From Muribaculaceae bacterium (GTDB lineage Bacteria > Bacteroidota > Bacteroidia > Bacteroidales > Muribaculaceae), in contig JAFSCJ010000003.1 of NCBI GenBank assembly GCA_017436845.1, positions 166,440 through 230,439 on the forward strand: 64,000 nt of DNA, written 5' to 3'. A model generated the notes under the pieces. That model saw only the letters and a list, made by a program, of their open reading frames with translations. It was not told the DNA's origin and did no database searches. This document shows positions 27,401 to 36,800 of the stretch, in pieces. The stretch's first letter is position 1. Each line of letters begins with the position of its first letter. The translations under genes and the position numbers were made by a program.

Positions 27401-29533
27401 TGTCATGTTGCTGATACATAAGTTTCCTGCACCATCAACAAAGATGTCGTTACATTTATAACCCAATGAAGTGCCACTTGAAGATGTTGCATAGTCACCG
27501 GAAAGAGTGATCGACCGGAGATACTCTCCGGTCTCGCCACTGAATTCATAGATATAACCATCTCGATGAATGATGTATAGATTGCCATTATAGGCAGTCA
27601 TTGAACGTTGGTCTCCTCCAAGTTGTGATGGGAAATTGGATGTGTTGACTGAATATATCCAAAGACTTTCAATTGAGAAATTATTTATTGAATTATATGT
27701 CGCAGGGTCTTTTGTTAGTGTAGTAGTACTACCTGAACTGCTACCACTATTATAGGTGGTGAATGACCCAACCCATGAAGTAGAGCCTACATATCCGTCT
27801 TTAGCGGCTTTTACGCGCCAATAATATTTTGTGCCTGTTGCAAGATTGAAAGATGTAGATGAAACTGTCGTCGATGTTGTTGTTTTAGAGAAATTTACAG
27901 TAGAAAAAGATGAAGATGTCGAAATTTCAAGAGTATAGGTTGCTCCATCTATAGCATCCCATGTGAAATCAAAGGTTTCTGCAGTAGTTGAACCATCTGT
28001 CGGTGTGTGTATTGTTACTTGTTCAAGTTGTTCAATTGTAGAGCCACTCCCAAGCCATGTTACGGTGTATTCATTGCTGTGGCGGTCGACAATAGAAACT
28101 CCAAGTTGATAGCCCGATGTGTATCCACTCACGTCAAATGTTGTACTATAGGGGTTGCCTATAAGATATTCTGATGAAATATCTGTTCCGGGAGTGATTC
28201 CATTAGGAACGGCATATACTGCATATCGCATATTGTCAACTCCTGTCCATGAAAGAGTAGTGCCAGAAAGAGCCATGTTTGTTACGACGCCTGGATCACT
28301 TGCACTTTTCCATGTCATAGTCGGTTGCAATGCTTTGTTTTGGAATTTATTTGCAAGTAGATATTCGGCAAGCCCTTGATATTTAGAAGAGAAATATCGA
28401 GAGTCAAATAGAACAGCTCCGGGGGCGTTCAAACCGTCATAATCACGATTTAGTTGTACTTGGGTTGCGATTTCAGACCAAAATGTGGTTGTATTGGTTT
28501 CTCCGATAGGTTCAAGGTTTTGGCTTGAATAGAAATGGCGACCAAATACGTTGGCACATACATCGCTCCACCAATTAATAAGTTTTTCATATGGATTTGT
28601 GGAGTGATATGTTTCCCAGTAACATTGAGGCGATATAAAGTCGATAGTACCTTCGTTAAGCCAAGCTAATGGATCGGAATATATACCGTCATATTGCCAG
28701 TCGCTCATTCCACTGACAAGACTTGTGCTAATACCATATTTTGAAGCTGATTTATAAGCTACGCCGGCAGGAGCGATACCAAATTTTACATACGGTTTGG
28801 TTGATTGAATCATGTTATAAACCTTTCGCACCATGGTGTTTACATTCTCACGACGCCAATCAGCTTGAGATAAAGAACTTCCGGATGATTTCCATAGATC
28901 GTAGTCATATCCCGATCCTGTTGGGGTACCGCTTGAGTAAAAATAGTCATCAAAAACGATGCCATCGACATCATAGTTAGTGATTATTTCTTTACAAATA
29001 TCAACGATGCGTTGTTGTACCTCTTCCAGCCCCGGATTTAAAATTACATTGGAGCCGTATGTCAATAGCCAATCGGGATTATTTTTCCTGTAGTCAGCTG
29101 TTCCCCATGTCCCTGCTGATGATTCATAGCGATAGGGGTTAATCCATGCATAACATTCCATGCCTCGTTTATGACATTCAGTAACCCAATATTCAAGTGG
29201 ATCATATGAAGGTGCACTCCCTCGAGTTTCTGTTAAGTAAGACGACCATGGTTCATAACTTGAATTATACATGGCGTCACTCATACCACGCACTTGAAAA
29301 TATAATGCATTAAAGTTACATTCATGCATTTTTTCAATAATAGAGAGTGCTTCTGCTTTTTGAGACGCGGCTACAGATGTGCCGGTACCATAGGTTGTTG
29401 GCCAACAAAGACGCCACACTGTACTAATCCATGCTGAGCGGTGCTCGCGTTTGGGGGTTGTTGCTGCCTGAACAGGAATTGCTAAAATGAGAGCTAATGC
29501 AATTAGAGTCAGGTTAAGAAATTTACGTTTCAT
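24440..29533 (-). CDS. GHL10 glycosyl-hydrolase-like surface protein with Fn3 repeats and T9SS tail
   Basis: 1697 residues. Signal peptide (cleaved near IPVQA), then a GHL10 (family 10 glycosyl-hydrolase-like) domain at about 28-430: EHRSAWISTVW, ALYFQVRGMSDAMY, ECYAWINPYRY and the acidic VDGIVFDDYFY. E. coli DigH (YddW) of this family cuts peptide-free peptidoglycan strands; the substrate here is unproved. Then one Fn3-like domain (Val506 onward), a beta-propeller-like module (about 614-947), three Fn3-like domains starting at 960, 1055 and 1150, a second copy of the module (about 1254-1621) and a T9SS sorting domain (about 1630-1697, with VNIYSTAGVLVA and LPCGIYIIEA). Predicted to be exported and surface-bound or secreted. 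A paralogue is next upstream. Confidence 0.88.
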   Translation of the reverse strand: MKRKFLNLTLIALALILAIPVQAATTPKREHRSAWISTVWRLCWPTTYGTGTSVAASQKAEALSIIEKMHECNFNALYFQVRGMSDAMYNSSYEPWSSYLTETRGSAPSYDPLEYWVTECHKRGMECYAWINPYRYESSAGTWGTADYRKNNPDWLLTYGSNVILNPGLEEVQQRIVDICKEIITNYDVDGIVFDDYFYSSGTPTGSGYDYDLWKSSGSSLSQADWRRENVNTMVRKVYNMIQSTKPYVKFGIAPAGVAYKSASKYGISTSLVSGMSDWQYDGIYSDPLAWLNEGTIDFISPQCYWETYHSTNPYEKLINWWSDVCANVFGRHFYSSQNLEPIGETNTTTFWSEIATQVQLNRDYDGLNAPGAVLFDSRYFSSKYQGLAEYLLANKFQNKALQPTMTWKSASDPGVVTNMALSGTTLSWTGVDNMRYAVYAVPNGITPGTDISSEYLIGNPYSTTFDVSGYTSGYQLGVSIVDRHSNEYTVTWLGSGSTIEQLEQVTIHTPTDGSTTAETFDFTWDAIDGATYTLEISTSSSFSTVNFSKTTTSTTVSSTSFNLATGTKYYWRVKAAKDGYVGSTSWVGSFTTYNSGSSSGSTTTLTKDPATYNSINNFSIESLWIYSVNTSNFPSQLGGDQRSMTAYNGNLYIIHRDGYIYEFSGETGEYLRSITLSGDYATSSSGTSLGYKCNDIFVDGAGNLCISNMTLNSSTAPLTVCTVNLSTGVATRVFEATHSNATRIDYAATFGDVTSTGGQVWAAAANSNYVYRWTRNSSGTWTAAYTSIGSYYTNAGTEATNNSTAPRIMPISSTQFVLDGHNSAPTLYTFNASGTATLNDSFANNTSIAPTADNWNGLCTGTVADKPIFAYVSAIAPTSFNVVHNPSNFNFSAMEELWTVPSAGLGSEANGYVSAQPATISNSDGSMTLFVYSPNNGIAAYKLAYSGTTDTPDEDLVAVTLSAPSNGATTTSGFEFAWSEIEGATYTLEIATNTTFTSGIMSATTTATSFSSNNFTLSDGTTYYWRVKAAKDGYNSSTSATYSFKTASPNLDAVTLTSPSAGATVANGFNFSWSTISGATYTLEISKSSTFSSVDFSATTTATSYSSNNFSLAPNTTYYWRVKAAVSGYNSSTTAAQAFTTPMEALSTVTLYSPIGGATVGESFDFSWSAISGATYTLELSVVATFASVMQTIETSSNSYSSSNLSLNEGAKYYWRVTASKSGYSSSTSAIESFVTPTTTIDPGPTTNQPDGGTYDVISDLKIENLWISSNATSNLHEQLGRDQRGMATLNGKVYISERANGAGYLLEFDGETGTYLRTIALTGDYLTLSNGYSLGYPCNDVFVDGGGHLCISNMATSFSTSGQMTICTVDINTGATTRMFESSISSISIRMDHCMVYGDITQAGARVYGAAASASSYSTSSSTRPQRPGQSTSTYDYRKRIYCWTRNSSGTWSVVYRDANSYYPASASSFGSAPRVMPIDDTRIIVDGSESYPTLYSYGSSSAIVSDNFDSNTAIKPDGMLGAGMCTGEVAGKPLYIYAYNDNSASFFDFAIVHNPDNFNFSTMEILWKVPQYGLGNSSNPYFGAIPAIQNNADGSLTLYIYVPNNGLAAYRISDATLTGNSEIEIEETYSVKVINRVATLSNTAEIVNIYSTAGVLVATANNCKSINLKALPCGIYIIEAQNKGNTITERIVIK
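25800..26690 (-). repeat. Three tandem 95-residue Fn3-like repeats in the GHL10 gene
   Basis: The codons for the equivalent Val of the VTL start lie at 26654-26656, 26369-26371 and 26084-26086, exactly 285 bp apart. Each unit has GATYTLE and YYWRVKA or YYWRVTA. A fourth, separate copy starts near 28018. Confidence 0.85.
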
Positions 29534-29589
29534 GAAATTATAGTTATAATATTTATTTTTCAGGTAGTAGTTGCAGTGTAAAAACCTCG

Positions 29590-29619
29590 CAAATTTACGA
29601 AAAAGATATTAATATACAA
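29590..29619 (-). promoter_or_regulatory. Promoter of the 1697-residue GHL10 gene
   Basis: On the minus strand TTG (29617-29619), 19 bp spacer, TAAATTTG (29590-29597), about 56 bp before the ATG. Confidence 0.65.
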
Positions 29620-29647
29620 TATATTATTTACTTATATAGATATTTGT

Positions 29648-29693
29648 GCAATAATCATCGATATTAATGAAAATTAAACTCGATGATTATTGC
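29648..29693. repeat. Long inverted repeat between the GHL10 genes
   Basis: Perfect 14-bp arms GCAATAATCATCGA (29648-29661) and TCGATGATTATTGC (29680-29693); the interior can pair further (TTAAT/ATTAA around GAAA). It sits 38 bp after the stop of the upstream GHL10 gene, so may terminate it, but there is no T-run on either side. Confidence 0.6.
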
Positions 29694-29730
29694 TGAAAAC
29701 TATTTATGATTTGAAATAATCAACTTGGAT

Positions 29731-32700
29731 TTATTTTAAAATTACTTTTTCTGTTGTCGATACATTATTATGTATGACGTGGATGAAATATATTCCTTTT
29801 TCTGAAGGGAGTGATAATGATGATGTATTGCAAATATCTGAGATGAGAATTCCGGCGGAATTATATACCATTACATGATCAATTATAGTTTCAAAAATCA
29901 AAGCTTTGTCTATTATTTTAAATGCAGTGTTATCGTTATTGAAATTAATGGGTCCTTCTCCTGTTACTATATGATTGGCAATAGAATAAGCTGCCATTCC
30001 GTTTGATTCGGAGTAAAGATATAATATTGTGTTTTGTGTTGTCCCAAAGGTGTGTTGAAGATAGTCAACTGCCATGCTACGATCATCTCCGGTGTCAACT
30101 GAACCTAAAGATGCGTTTGGAATGGACCATAATGACGATGCTCCGGTAAATGAATATTTATGGTCAGAAGCGTTGTCAGATAGTTTTGCAATATTTATCT
30201 TGTAGCCACCGCTTGCGTAATCACTTGACGCGTATGCAATATATGGCTTGTTGTTGTGAGTGAAGAACGTTCCTCCACTGCCATAGCTACTTGATGGTGC
30301 TACTGCACTTGCTTGAGCAAACGAGCCAAATGGCGTGCTTTGTCCCCATTTATATAGTGTAAAATCGGTTCCGTAGCTATCAATATAGAAATACTCTGAG
30401 TCAATAGGGTATATGCGAGGAGCACTTCCAAAAGATGTTGCTGTTGATGGATAGAAACTTGTTATGGTCATGGATTCTGATGATTGCTCAACACCATCGA
30501 TAAAATGCCAACGATAAACTGTATTTCCATTTGTGCTAACTGCAAAAATAAAAGCTTCTCCCGATGTTATATCTCCATATACATTGAAATGTTCTATTTC
30601 TCCAGATATCTCTATCCCTTTGATAGATAATTTTTGCTCAGCAATCTCTAATTTAAATTCTCCTGATCTTGCATCTGATGCAGAAACTTGTGGCTTTATA
30701 ATAGAAATTTGCATATAGGATGGGTATGTATTATAGTCCTTAGTGTATGCGTAACTATGTCCGTAGAAACATAAATTATTTCCTTCATCGCAGAAAAGTC
30801 CATTGCAGAAATAATGAGAAGGCGTGTTCGAGTAATATTCTGATCCAATATTTAAATCAAAAGTCGCTATATATTTACCTGTCGCAGCATCATAATAATC
30901 AATATGGCAATCAGTTCTCTCCTGCCATGTCGCGTTAGCTGGAGAATTGTCGTTGGAGAAATGACGAGAAACGTATATAATGCTTCGACCTCCTTGGTCG
31001 CCATTTTGGTCTTTTCTAACGCAGAAGCCTGCAGCGTCATATCCGGTATTTATAGTTGGTGAACCTATTGTTTGGGAATTAATCCATAGGTTGTTGATAA
31101 CAATCTTCTCGGAACTTGAACCGGAGATTGACTTGCTTGGATATTCATCTGTGTCGCGATAGATGTTGGTTGCTGTGCTTTGTCCGCTAACGGTGAACTC
31201 TCTTGTGGTTGAATAGCCATCATGAGTTCCTGTCTTAGTAGAGCGCACACGCCAATAGTAGGTGTTATCATAAAATACCGATATAGGTAGTGTGTATTGT
31301 TTATGTGGTGTCCCGCTATTGTCATACTCTATTTCCCATCGAGAGTCTCCGCTGTAAAATATTGTTTCAAAATTTGGCTCAGTTGAGATTTCAAGTATCA
31401 TTTTAAAGTCTCCGGGATTATCTGTTGGCTCGGAATCTACTGCAACAAATGAAATATCTGTTGATAGTTGAGCTTTATCTACCGGTAAAATTATGCGAAT
31501 ATGTGATAGTGTGGGATATGATGGAGTTTTGAATTCCCAGACATCGGTAGTTGTTGTGATGTATCCACTTTTGGTCGCTGTTACGCGCCAGAAATATGAT
31601 GTTAGTTCTGGAAATTCTGATAGGTCAATAGTAATGTTTGTCTCATCTGAATTTTTACTAATCAGAACATTTTCAAAACTTTCAGAGTCGCTGATTTCAA
31701 TTAAGTAGTTAACATCAGAGGAGAACTCGCAATTCCATGTGAATTCGTGGGTGAAATCTTCAATAGATGCTTCATTGGCAGGTGAAACAAGGTTTAGGTT
31801 GATTGAATGGCGAGTTGGAACAATAAATGAGCGAGATGCTGATGTTGTTGATGCATATGAGTCATTATAAGCCTTTACTCGCCAATAATAAGTTCCATCG
31901 CTTTCCAACGAACAAACATCCATCGTTATTGATTTCTCTGTAGTTGTCGTTGACGTAATTATATTAGAGAAATTAGAATTGCTACTAATTTCTATAACAT
32001 ATTTAGTGTCTTCTGAGATTTCCAGAGGTGAGTTCCAAGAAAATTGTTGTGTAAATAGGTCTATACTTGCTTCATTATTAGGAGATATAAGATCAAGCCC
32101 TTCAAGTTCAAGAAGTGGAGCACCATAATAGGAAGGCTCCCACTCTTTACATAATCGGTCAAATGGGACAACCGCATAGTAGTATTGGTCTTCTGATGTA
32201 TAGGATGAAGGAATTGTATATGAGTTGTTGTAAGATACGCCAAGCAGATACTCAGATCTAATGCCTTTATTTTGATCATCAATTGCTGATTTTGCATCAG
32301 CAGGAGATATTTCTCTCGGTATTGCGTATATGGTATATTTTAAATCACTACTAAGGTCTGTCCATGTTAAAGTTGTGCCATTGCGATTAATATTTGTTAT
32401 GGAGCCTGGATTATCAAGGCTTTTCCATGTTATTTCTGGTGGCAGTGATTGGTATTGAAATGAGCTGGATTTTAAATGATTGCCAAATCCATTTGCTTTA
32501 TGTCCAGAAATGTAAGATGCGGAGTAAAAAATACAACCAGGAGCATAGTTGTTACTATATTCTCTGTTAAGATTAACCTGTTTTACTCTTTCGTTCCAAT
32601 TGTCTTCAGAGTTACTGCTACCAAAAGCTGAAATTGTGTGACTGACATAACAATGGCGACCAAACAGATATGCAACATCACTCCACCAATTACATAAAGG

Positions 32701-33726
32701 TCCGAATGGATGGCCTTCTTGTGTTGTTACCCAATATATTTGAGGTGATATGTAATCAATATATCCCCCTTTTAACCATGCAATCGGGTCAGAATAGATT
32801 TTATTATATTGGGTGTCATCTGTGGTTATGTTATAGCTATCAAGAGATGGGATGTCAGCATGAGGTTCGTTTCCGTCTCCTCCATTTCCACCTCCAATTC
32901 CGGCAGGACTAATGCCAAAACGGATAGCTCCGTTTTTTATAGTTTGTAAATCATCATAAACGAGCTTAAGGGTCTTGTTTATGTTGTCGCGACGCCAATC
33001 GCCCATCGTCATAGTCCCTCCTGAAGAAAGATAGTTTTCATATAATGAGTAGTCTGATGCTGTATTGTCTTCCGGAATATATTCAGGGTTATAAAAATAA
33101 TCATCAAACATTATACCATCAACGTCGTAATTTTCAGCTATTTCATGACATATGTCTTTTACGCGTGTTCTAACTGATTCTAATGCCGGGTTGAGGATTG
33201 TAACTGTTACTGATGAGGTAGTGTGTGTCATTAACATCCCATTGTTGCGGTAGTAATTGTCATAGCTTGTTGTGTTTGATGTCCCACTACCTGCATCAAA
33301 GCGAAAAGGGTTTACCCATGCGTGGCATTCCATGCCACGAGCGTGTGCTTGCTCAATACAATATTCTAAAGGATCGAAATTTCCATATGGAGTCCCTCCA
33401 CGAGTACCTGTGAGATATTTGCACCAAGGCTCGTAGCTTGATTTGTACATAGCATCGCACATTGAACGAACTTGAAAGCTAACAGCATTAAAACCAGCAT
33501 TTTTAAGATTGTCAAGTAATTCAACCAATTCACTTTTTTGTGTAGCTACGCCATTGGCATATGTTGCGACTGATGTTGTTTGAGGCCAATCTATAGCATA
33601 AACAGTAGCAAGCCATGCTGATCTAAGTTCTCGTTTGGGAGTTGTTTCTGCTGCGGTGGTAGATAACGCAAAATTTAAAGTTATGATTAAAATGAAAATA
33701 TTTAAAATATAAATCCTTGTTGACAT
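29731..33726 (-). CDS. Second GHL10 glycosyl-hydrolase-like surface protein, paralogue of the neighbour
   Basis: 1331 residues. Signal peptide ending near STTAAE, GHL10 domain (about 29-450) with ELRSAWLATVYAIDWP, AVSFQVRSMCDAMY, ECHAWVNPFRF and VDGIMFDDYFYNP, aligned throughout with the neighbour. Compared with it, the catalytic part carries extra loops, such as the GIGGGNGGDGNEPHAD segment. Three divergent Fn3-like domains (about 539-845, each with YYWRV or YFWRV), one copy of the beta-propeller-like module (about 870-1260) and a T9SS sorting domain (about 1265-1331, VMVYNSAGILIS, KGIYFIHVI) follow. The role is inferred as surface glycan hydrolysis; substrate unknown. Probably arose by duplication followed by rearrangement of accessory domains. 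Confidence 0.87.
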   Translation of the reverse strand: MSTRIYILNIFILIITLNFALSTTAAETTPKRELRSAWLATVYAIDWPQTTSVATYANGVATQKSELVELLDNLKNAGFNAVSFQVRSMCDAMYKSSYEPWCKYLTGTRGGTPYGNFDPLEYCIEQAHARGMECHAWVNPFRFDAGSGTSNTTSYDNYYRNNGMLMTHTTSSVTVTILNPALESVRTRVKDICHEIAENYDVDGIMFDDYFYNPEYIPEDNTASDYSLYENYLSSGGTMTMGDWRRDNINKTLKLVYDDLQTIKNGAIRFGISPAGIGGGNGGDGNEPHADIPSLDSYNITTDDTQYNKIYSDPIAWLKGGYIDYISPQIYWVTTQEGHPFGPLCNWWSDVAYLFGRHCYVSHTISAFGSSNSEDNWNERVKQVNLNREYSNNYAPGCIFYSASYISGHKANGFGNHLKSSSFQYQSLPPEITWKSLDNPGSITNINRNGTTLTWTDLSSDLKYTIYAIPREISPADAKSAIDDQNKGIRSEYLLGVSYNNSYTIPSSYTSEDQYYYAVVPFDRLCKEWEPSYYGAPLLELEGLDLISPNNEASIDLFTQQFSWNSPLEISEDTKYVIEISSNSNFSNIITSTTTTEKSITMDVCSLESDGTYYWRVKAYNDSYASTTSASRSFIVPTRHSINLNLVSPANEASIEDFTHEFTWNCEFSSDVNYLIEISDSESFENVLISKNSDETNITIDLSEFPELTSYFWRVTATKSGYITTTTDVWEFKTPSYPTLSHIRIILPVDKAQLSTDISFVAVDSEPTDNPGDFKMILEISTEPNFETIFYSGDSRWEIEYDNSGTPHKQYTLPISVFYDNTYYWRVRSTKTGTHDGYSTTREFTVSGQSTATNIYRDTDEYPSKSISGSSSEKIVINNLWINSQTIGSPTINTGYDAAGFCVRKDQNGDQGGRSIIYVSRHFSNDNSPANATWQERTDCHIDYYDAATGKYIATFDLNIGSEYYSNTPSHYFCNGLFCDEGNNLCFYGHSYAYTKDYNTYPSYMQISIIKPQVSASDARSGEFKLEIAEQKLSIKGIEISGEIEHFNVYGDITSGEAFIFAVSTNGNTVYRWHFIDGVEQSSESMTITSFYPSTATSFGSAPRIYPIDSEYFYIDSYGTDFTLYKWGQSTPFGSFAQASAVAPSSSYGSGGTFFTHNNKPYIAYASSDYASGGYKINIAKLSDNASDHKYSFTGASSLWSIPNASLGSVDTGDDRSMAVDYLQHTFGTTQNTILYLYSESNGMAAYSIANHIVTGEGPINFNNDNTAFKIIDKALIFETIIDHVMVYNSAGILISDICNTSSLSLPSEKGIYFIHVIHNNVSTTEKVILK

Positions 33727-33799
33727 GATATTTTATTCCAAGTATAGTGTTTTGCTTTTATTTTGCGAATATAGACATAAATTTTGAATATTTTAATAA

Positions 33800-33842
33800 A
33801 ACAAGGTGATTGTTTTTTTATTTTTGGATAAATAGCCTTGTT
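33800..33842 (-). terminator. Possible weak terminator of the macroglobulin gene
   Basis: 7-bp arms AACAAGG (33800-33806) and CCTTGTT (33836-33842) 13 bp after the stop; the loop is long, and TTTATT follows on the minus strand. Confidence 0.35.
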
Positions 33843-33854
33843 AGAAGGATAATG

Positions 33855-36800
33855 TTAATAATTTGTTGTAGTGAGAGTAGTACCTGATGAGTGGGCTGAG
33901 AACTCGGGAGCATATTGGCTTTGTATAGAGGATATGCCACTTGAGAATGTTCCGGAGTTGTTTACATATACTTCATAGGATAGCAGATATGTACCTTTGG
34001 GGAGATGATTGACAAACATATTAGTCGCGACATCACGATTTTCACGATAGAAATATATTCCCTCGGTGAAGATGGGGGCGGGGAGTTGCTCTACTGGCTC
34101 AAAACATGCAGCACGATTGTCTATAATTGCAACATACTCCATGTCTTGTGTTGTCTTAATCACTAATTCTATTTTAGCCTTATCTCCAACTTTAAGACTG
34201 TCGGTATATTCCCATTTAATACCATCGGGTGTTGAAATTTGGCGATAGATGCGTCTCTCAATAGAGACGGCATCGCATGATGAAGCATTTATTTCTCGGC
34301 TCTCTTGGGTGTATTGGCTGTATATTGCTCCCCATGATGGAGTTTTTGCCGGTTTGATAATGGATAACATTGCATCTGAGGGGTTCATGTTTGAAATATT
34401 CTCGCGGAAATATCCTGTAATGGATTCGAAATTAGATGGCGAAACAGGACGGTTTCCAATTTTAACAAATGAGCCTTGTGCCGTGTGGTGCCATTTTGTG
34501 CCGGAATACAATATAGATGTTATTACTTGTGAGGTAGTAATCGATGTCCCCCAGTCAGTGGCTTCTTTTTGGAGAATGAGCCATTGACGTATCTTGTCGA
34601 TGTCAGAGCAAGATGGCTCTATTTTATTGAAAGCATCGAGGATAATAGATGTACAGCCAATCTTATCCAATGAATGATAGCTGATATTTTCTAATGATGG
34701 CCACCACATGCCTAAAGATGCCGATGATTTTGAATATTCTCTGATTGAGTTGAGAATTTGCCGTGCAGTGGAATGATAATTGTGATTGTCGAGGATGATT
34801 GCCGCTATAGCTTTACCTGTAATATTTTTTTCTCTCCATTGAGAAATTAGGCGTTGTATAGTGGCGTTAGTTACGCGCGTGGCGGCAGTCGATTGTTTGA
34901 TGTCAGGGAACAAGTCTCTGATATATACATAGTGGGTGTAGTCCCGAGATGAATTTTTTGCATATTGACGAGCATTTATATCATCTATGTATTTGACGGC
35001 ATTGTTAATCATTTTGTTGAAACTCTTATCGTTGGGTAAAAATCCCAATTGCTTGAGGTCGCTATACATTTCAAGAATGTTCATTGTGCACCATTCCGAT
35101 GGTTCGTTTGTCTCAGTAATCCATCTCCATCCGCCTTTGCTGTGTTGTAACTTTTCGAGGAGTTTGATGTTTTTGGCGTAAACTTGTTTTATTTCGTTCT
35201 TGTCAAATAGGAGCATTAGACGAGTCATGCGCTCTGTATCGCTACGGGCATCCATTACCCATGGTGTTGAATTTAGCAGTATCGTTTTTAAGTCTTGATT
35301 TCGTTCTAACATTGAGGTTAATGTAGAATCAGACCGGTCGGATTGTTGCCATTGCTTGAAAGCAAGGGCTATTTCCGGATTGTTGCGAATGATACCTTCA
35401 GCAACTGCAGTTGAGAAAATAGCTGCCATTGCCGACAATGATGTGCGTGATTCGTCGGTACGCATTCCGGGTAAAGCCGTTACACAATACCATACAGGGT
35501 TTTCGCAATATTGTAGCGTAACTCGAACATTGTCGGGCATAGGTGGTAGCTTCATTTTGAATAAAGTGGAGTCAGGCGCTATATAGAATGGCTTTGTTTC
35601 AATGACCGGACTTGTTGAAGGGAGAATCGGTATTAAGGATTGTTCACCATCGGCAAAATCATTAGTTGATGATTTGATGCGATAGCCGATAAATGGCGAA
35701 TCATGTGGCGCCGTAATATATGTTGTAACTACAGCAGATTGTGCAGGCTCAATGATGTTATTATGGTTGTAATGATGTATTGTCTCGTTGGATGTATAGT
35801 CAAATATCTCAATTATGGTATTAATAGATTGAGTAGAGTCGGAATTATTCATAATGGATGCTTGTATCTCAACGATGTCTCCAGAACGAAGGAATCGTGG
35901 CATATTAGGCTGTACCATAATGGGTTTGTTGGCTACAACGTCAAAAGATAGGTTAGATGTCAATAATTCGCGATTGTAGGCAATTGCTTTGAATGCCCAA
36001 GTTGTGTTGGCATTAGGTACTGTGAATTGGAATGAGAGATGCCCTTCGTCGTCAGTCAATAGCATTGGCTCAAAGAATGCGAGTGGCTCTTCAACCGCAC
36101 GATAGGAAAAATTATCCTGTGTTTGTGAATTGTTGCTCTCGGTCATTTTGTTCGATGCCGTTGCTGATTCGTACTCGGCCGATTCTTCTGTCTCGACGAT
36201 AGAATCAACGTTGCCCATATCGCTTGCCATTGTGGTCATCGCTCTTGGACTAATTCCCATGAGGTTATAAAAATTTCGTTTTACATTTGCAAGGCTATAT
36301 CTATAGGTGTTTATTTGTGGAATTAAAAGTTGAGGACAAGTTAAACTGTTGTTTAAATCAGTATATGCACGGTAGGAGAGATTTCCTTGATAGGCGTTTG
36401 ACAGAGATAGTGATTTACCCCTTATTTGTTCGATAGGAAAATCCCAATTCCATGAAATCTCTTTAATCTTGTCAAGGGCTTTGGAATACATGTCGAAAAT
36501 TAGAGCCGATTTAGAACCATTTCCGGTGTTATCGGTAACTCTGAATTTCCATATTTCTTTTGCTCCGGGTGTAATTTTATTGCGGAAACTTTCCGCTTTG
36601 AGGGTTATGCTCGGAGTCGAATTTTTTAATTCAATTTCGACCTGATTTGTAGTGCATTTATATTCGTAATAATTGCGGAACGAAACGGTTAAATTGGTTG
36701 TGCTGTCAGGTAGCGATATTTCAAAATGATGTAGCCCTTGAGTAGGTGTGAGCCATCCTTTTGAATACAATTTATTTTTGTCCCAAATATAATACTCGAT

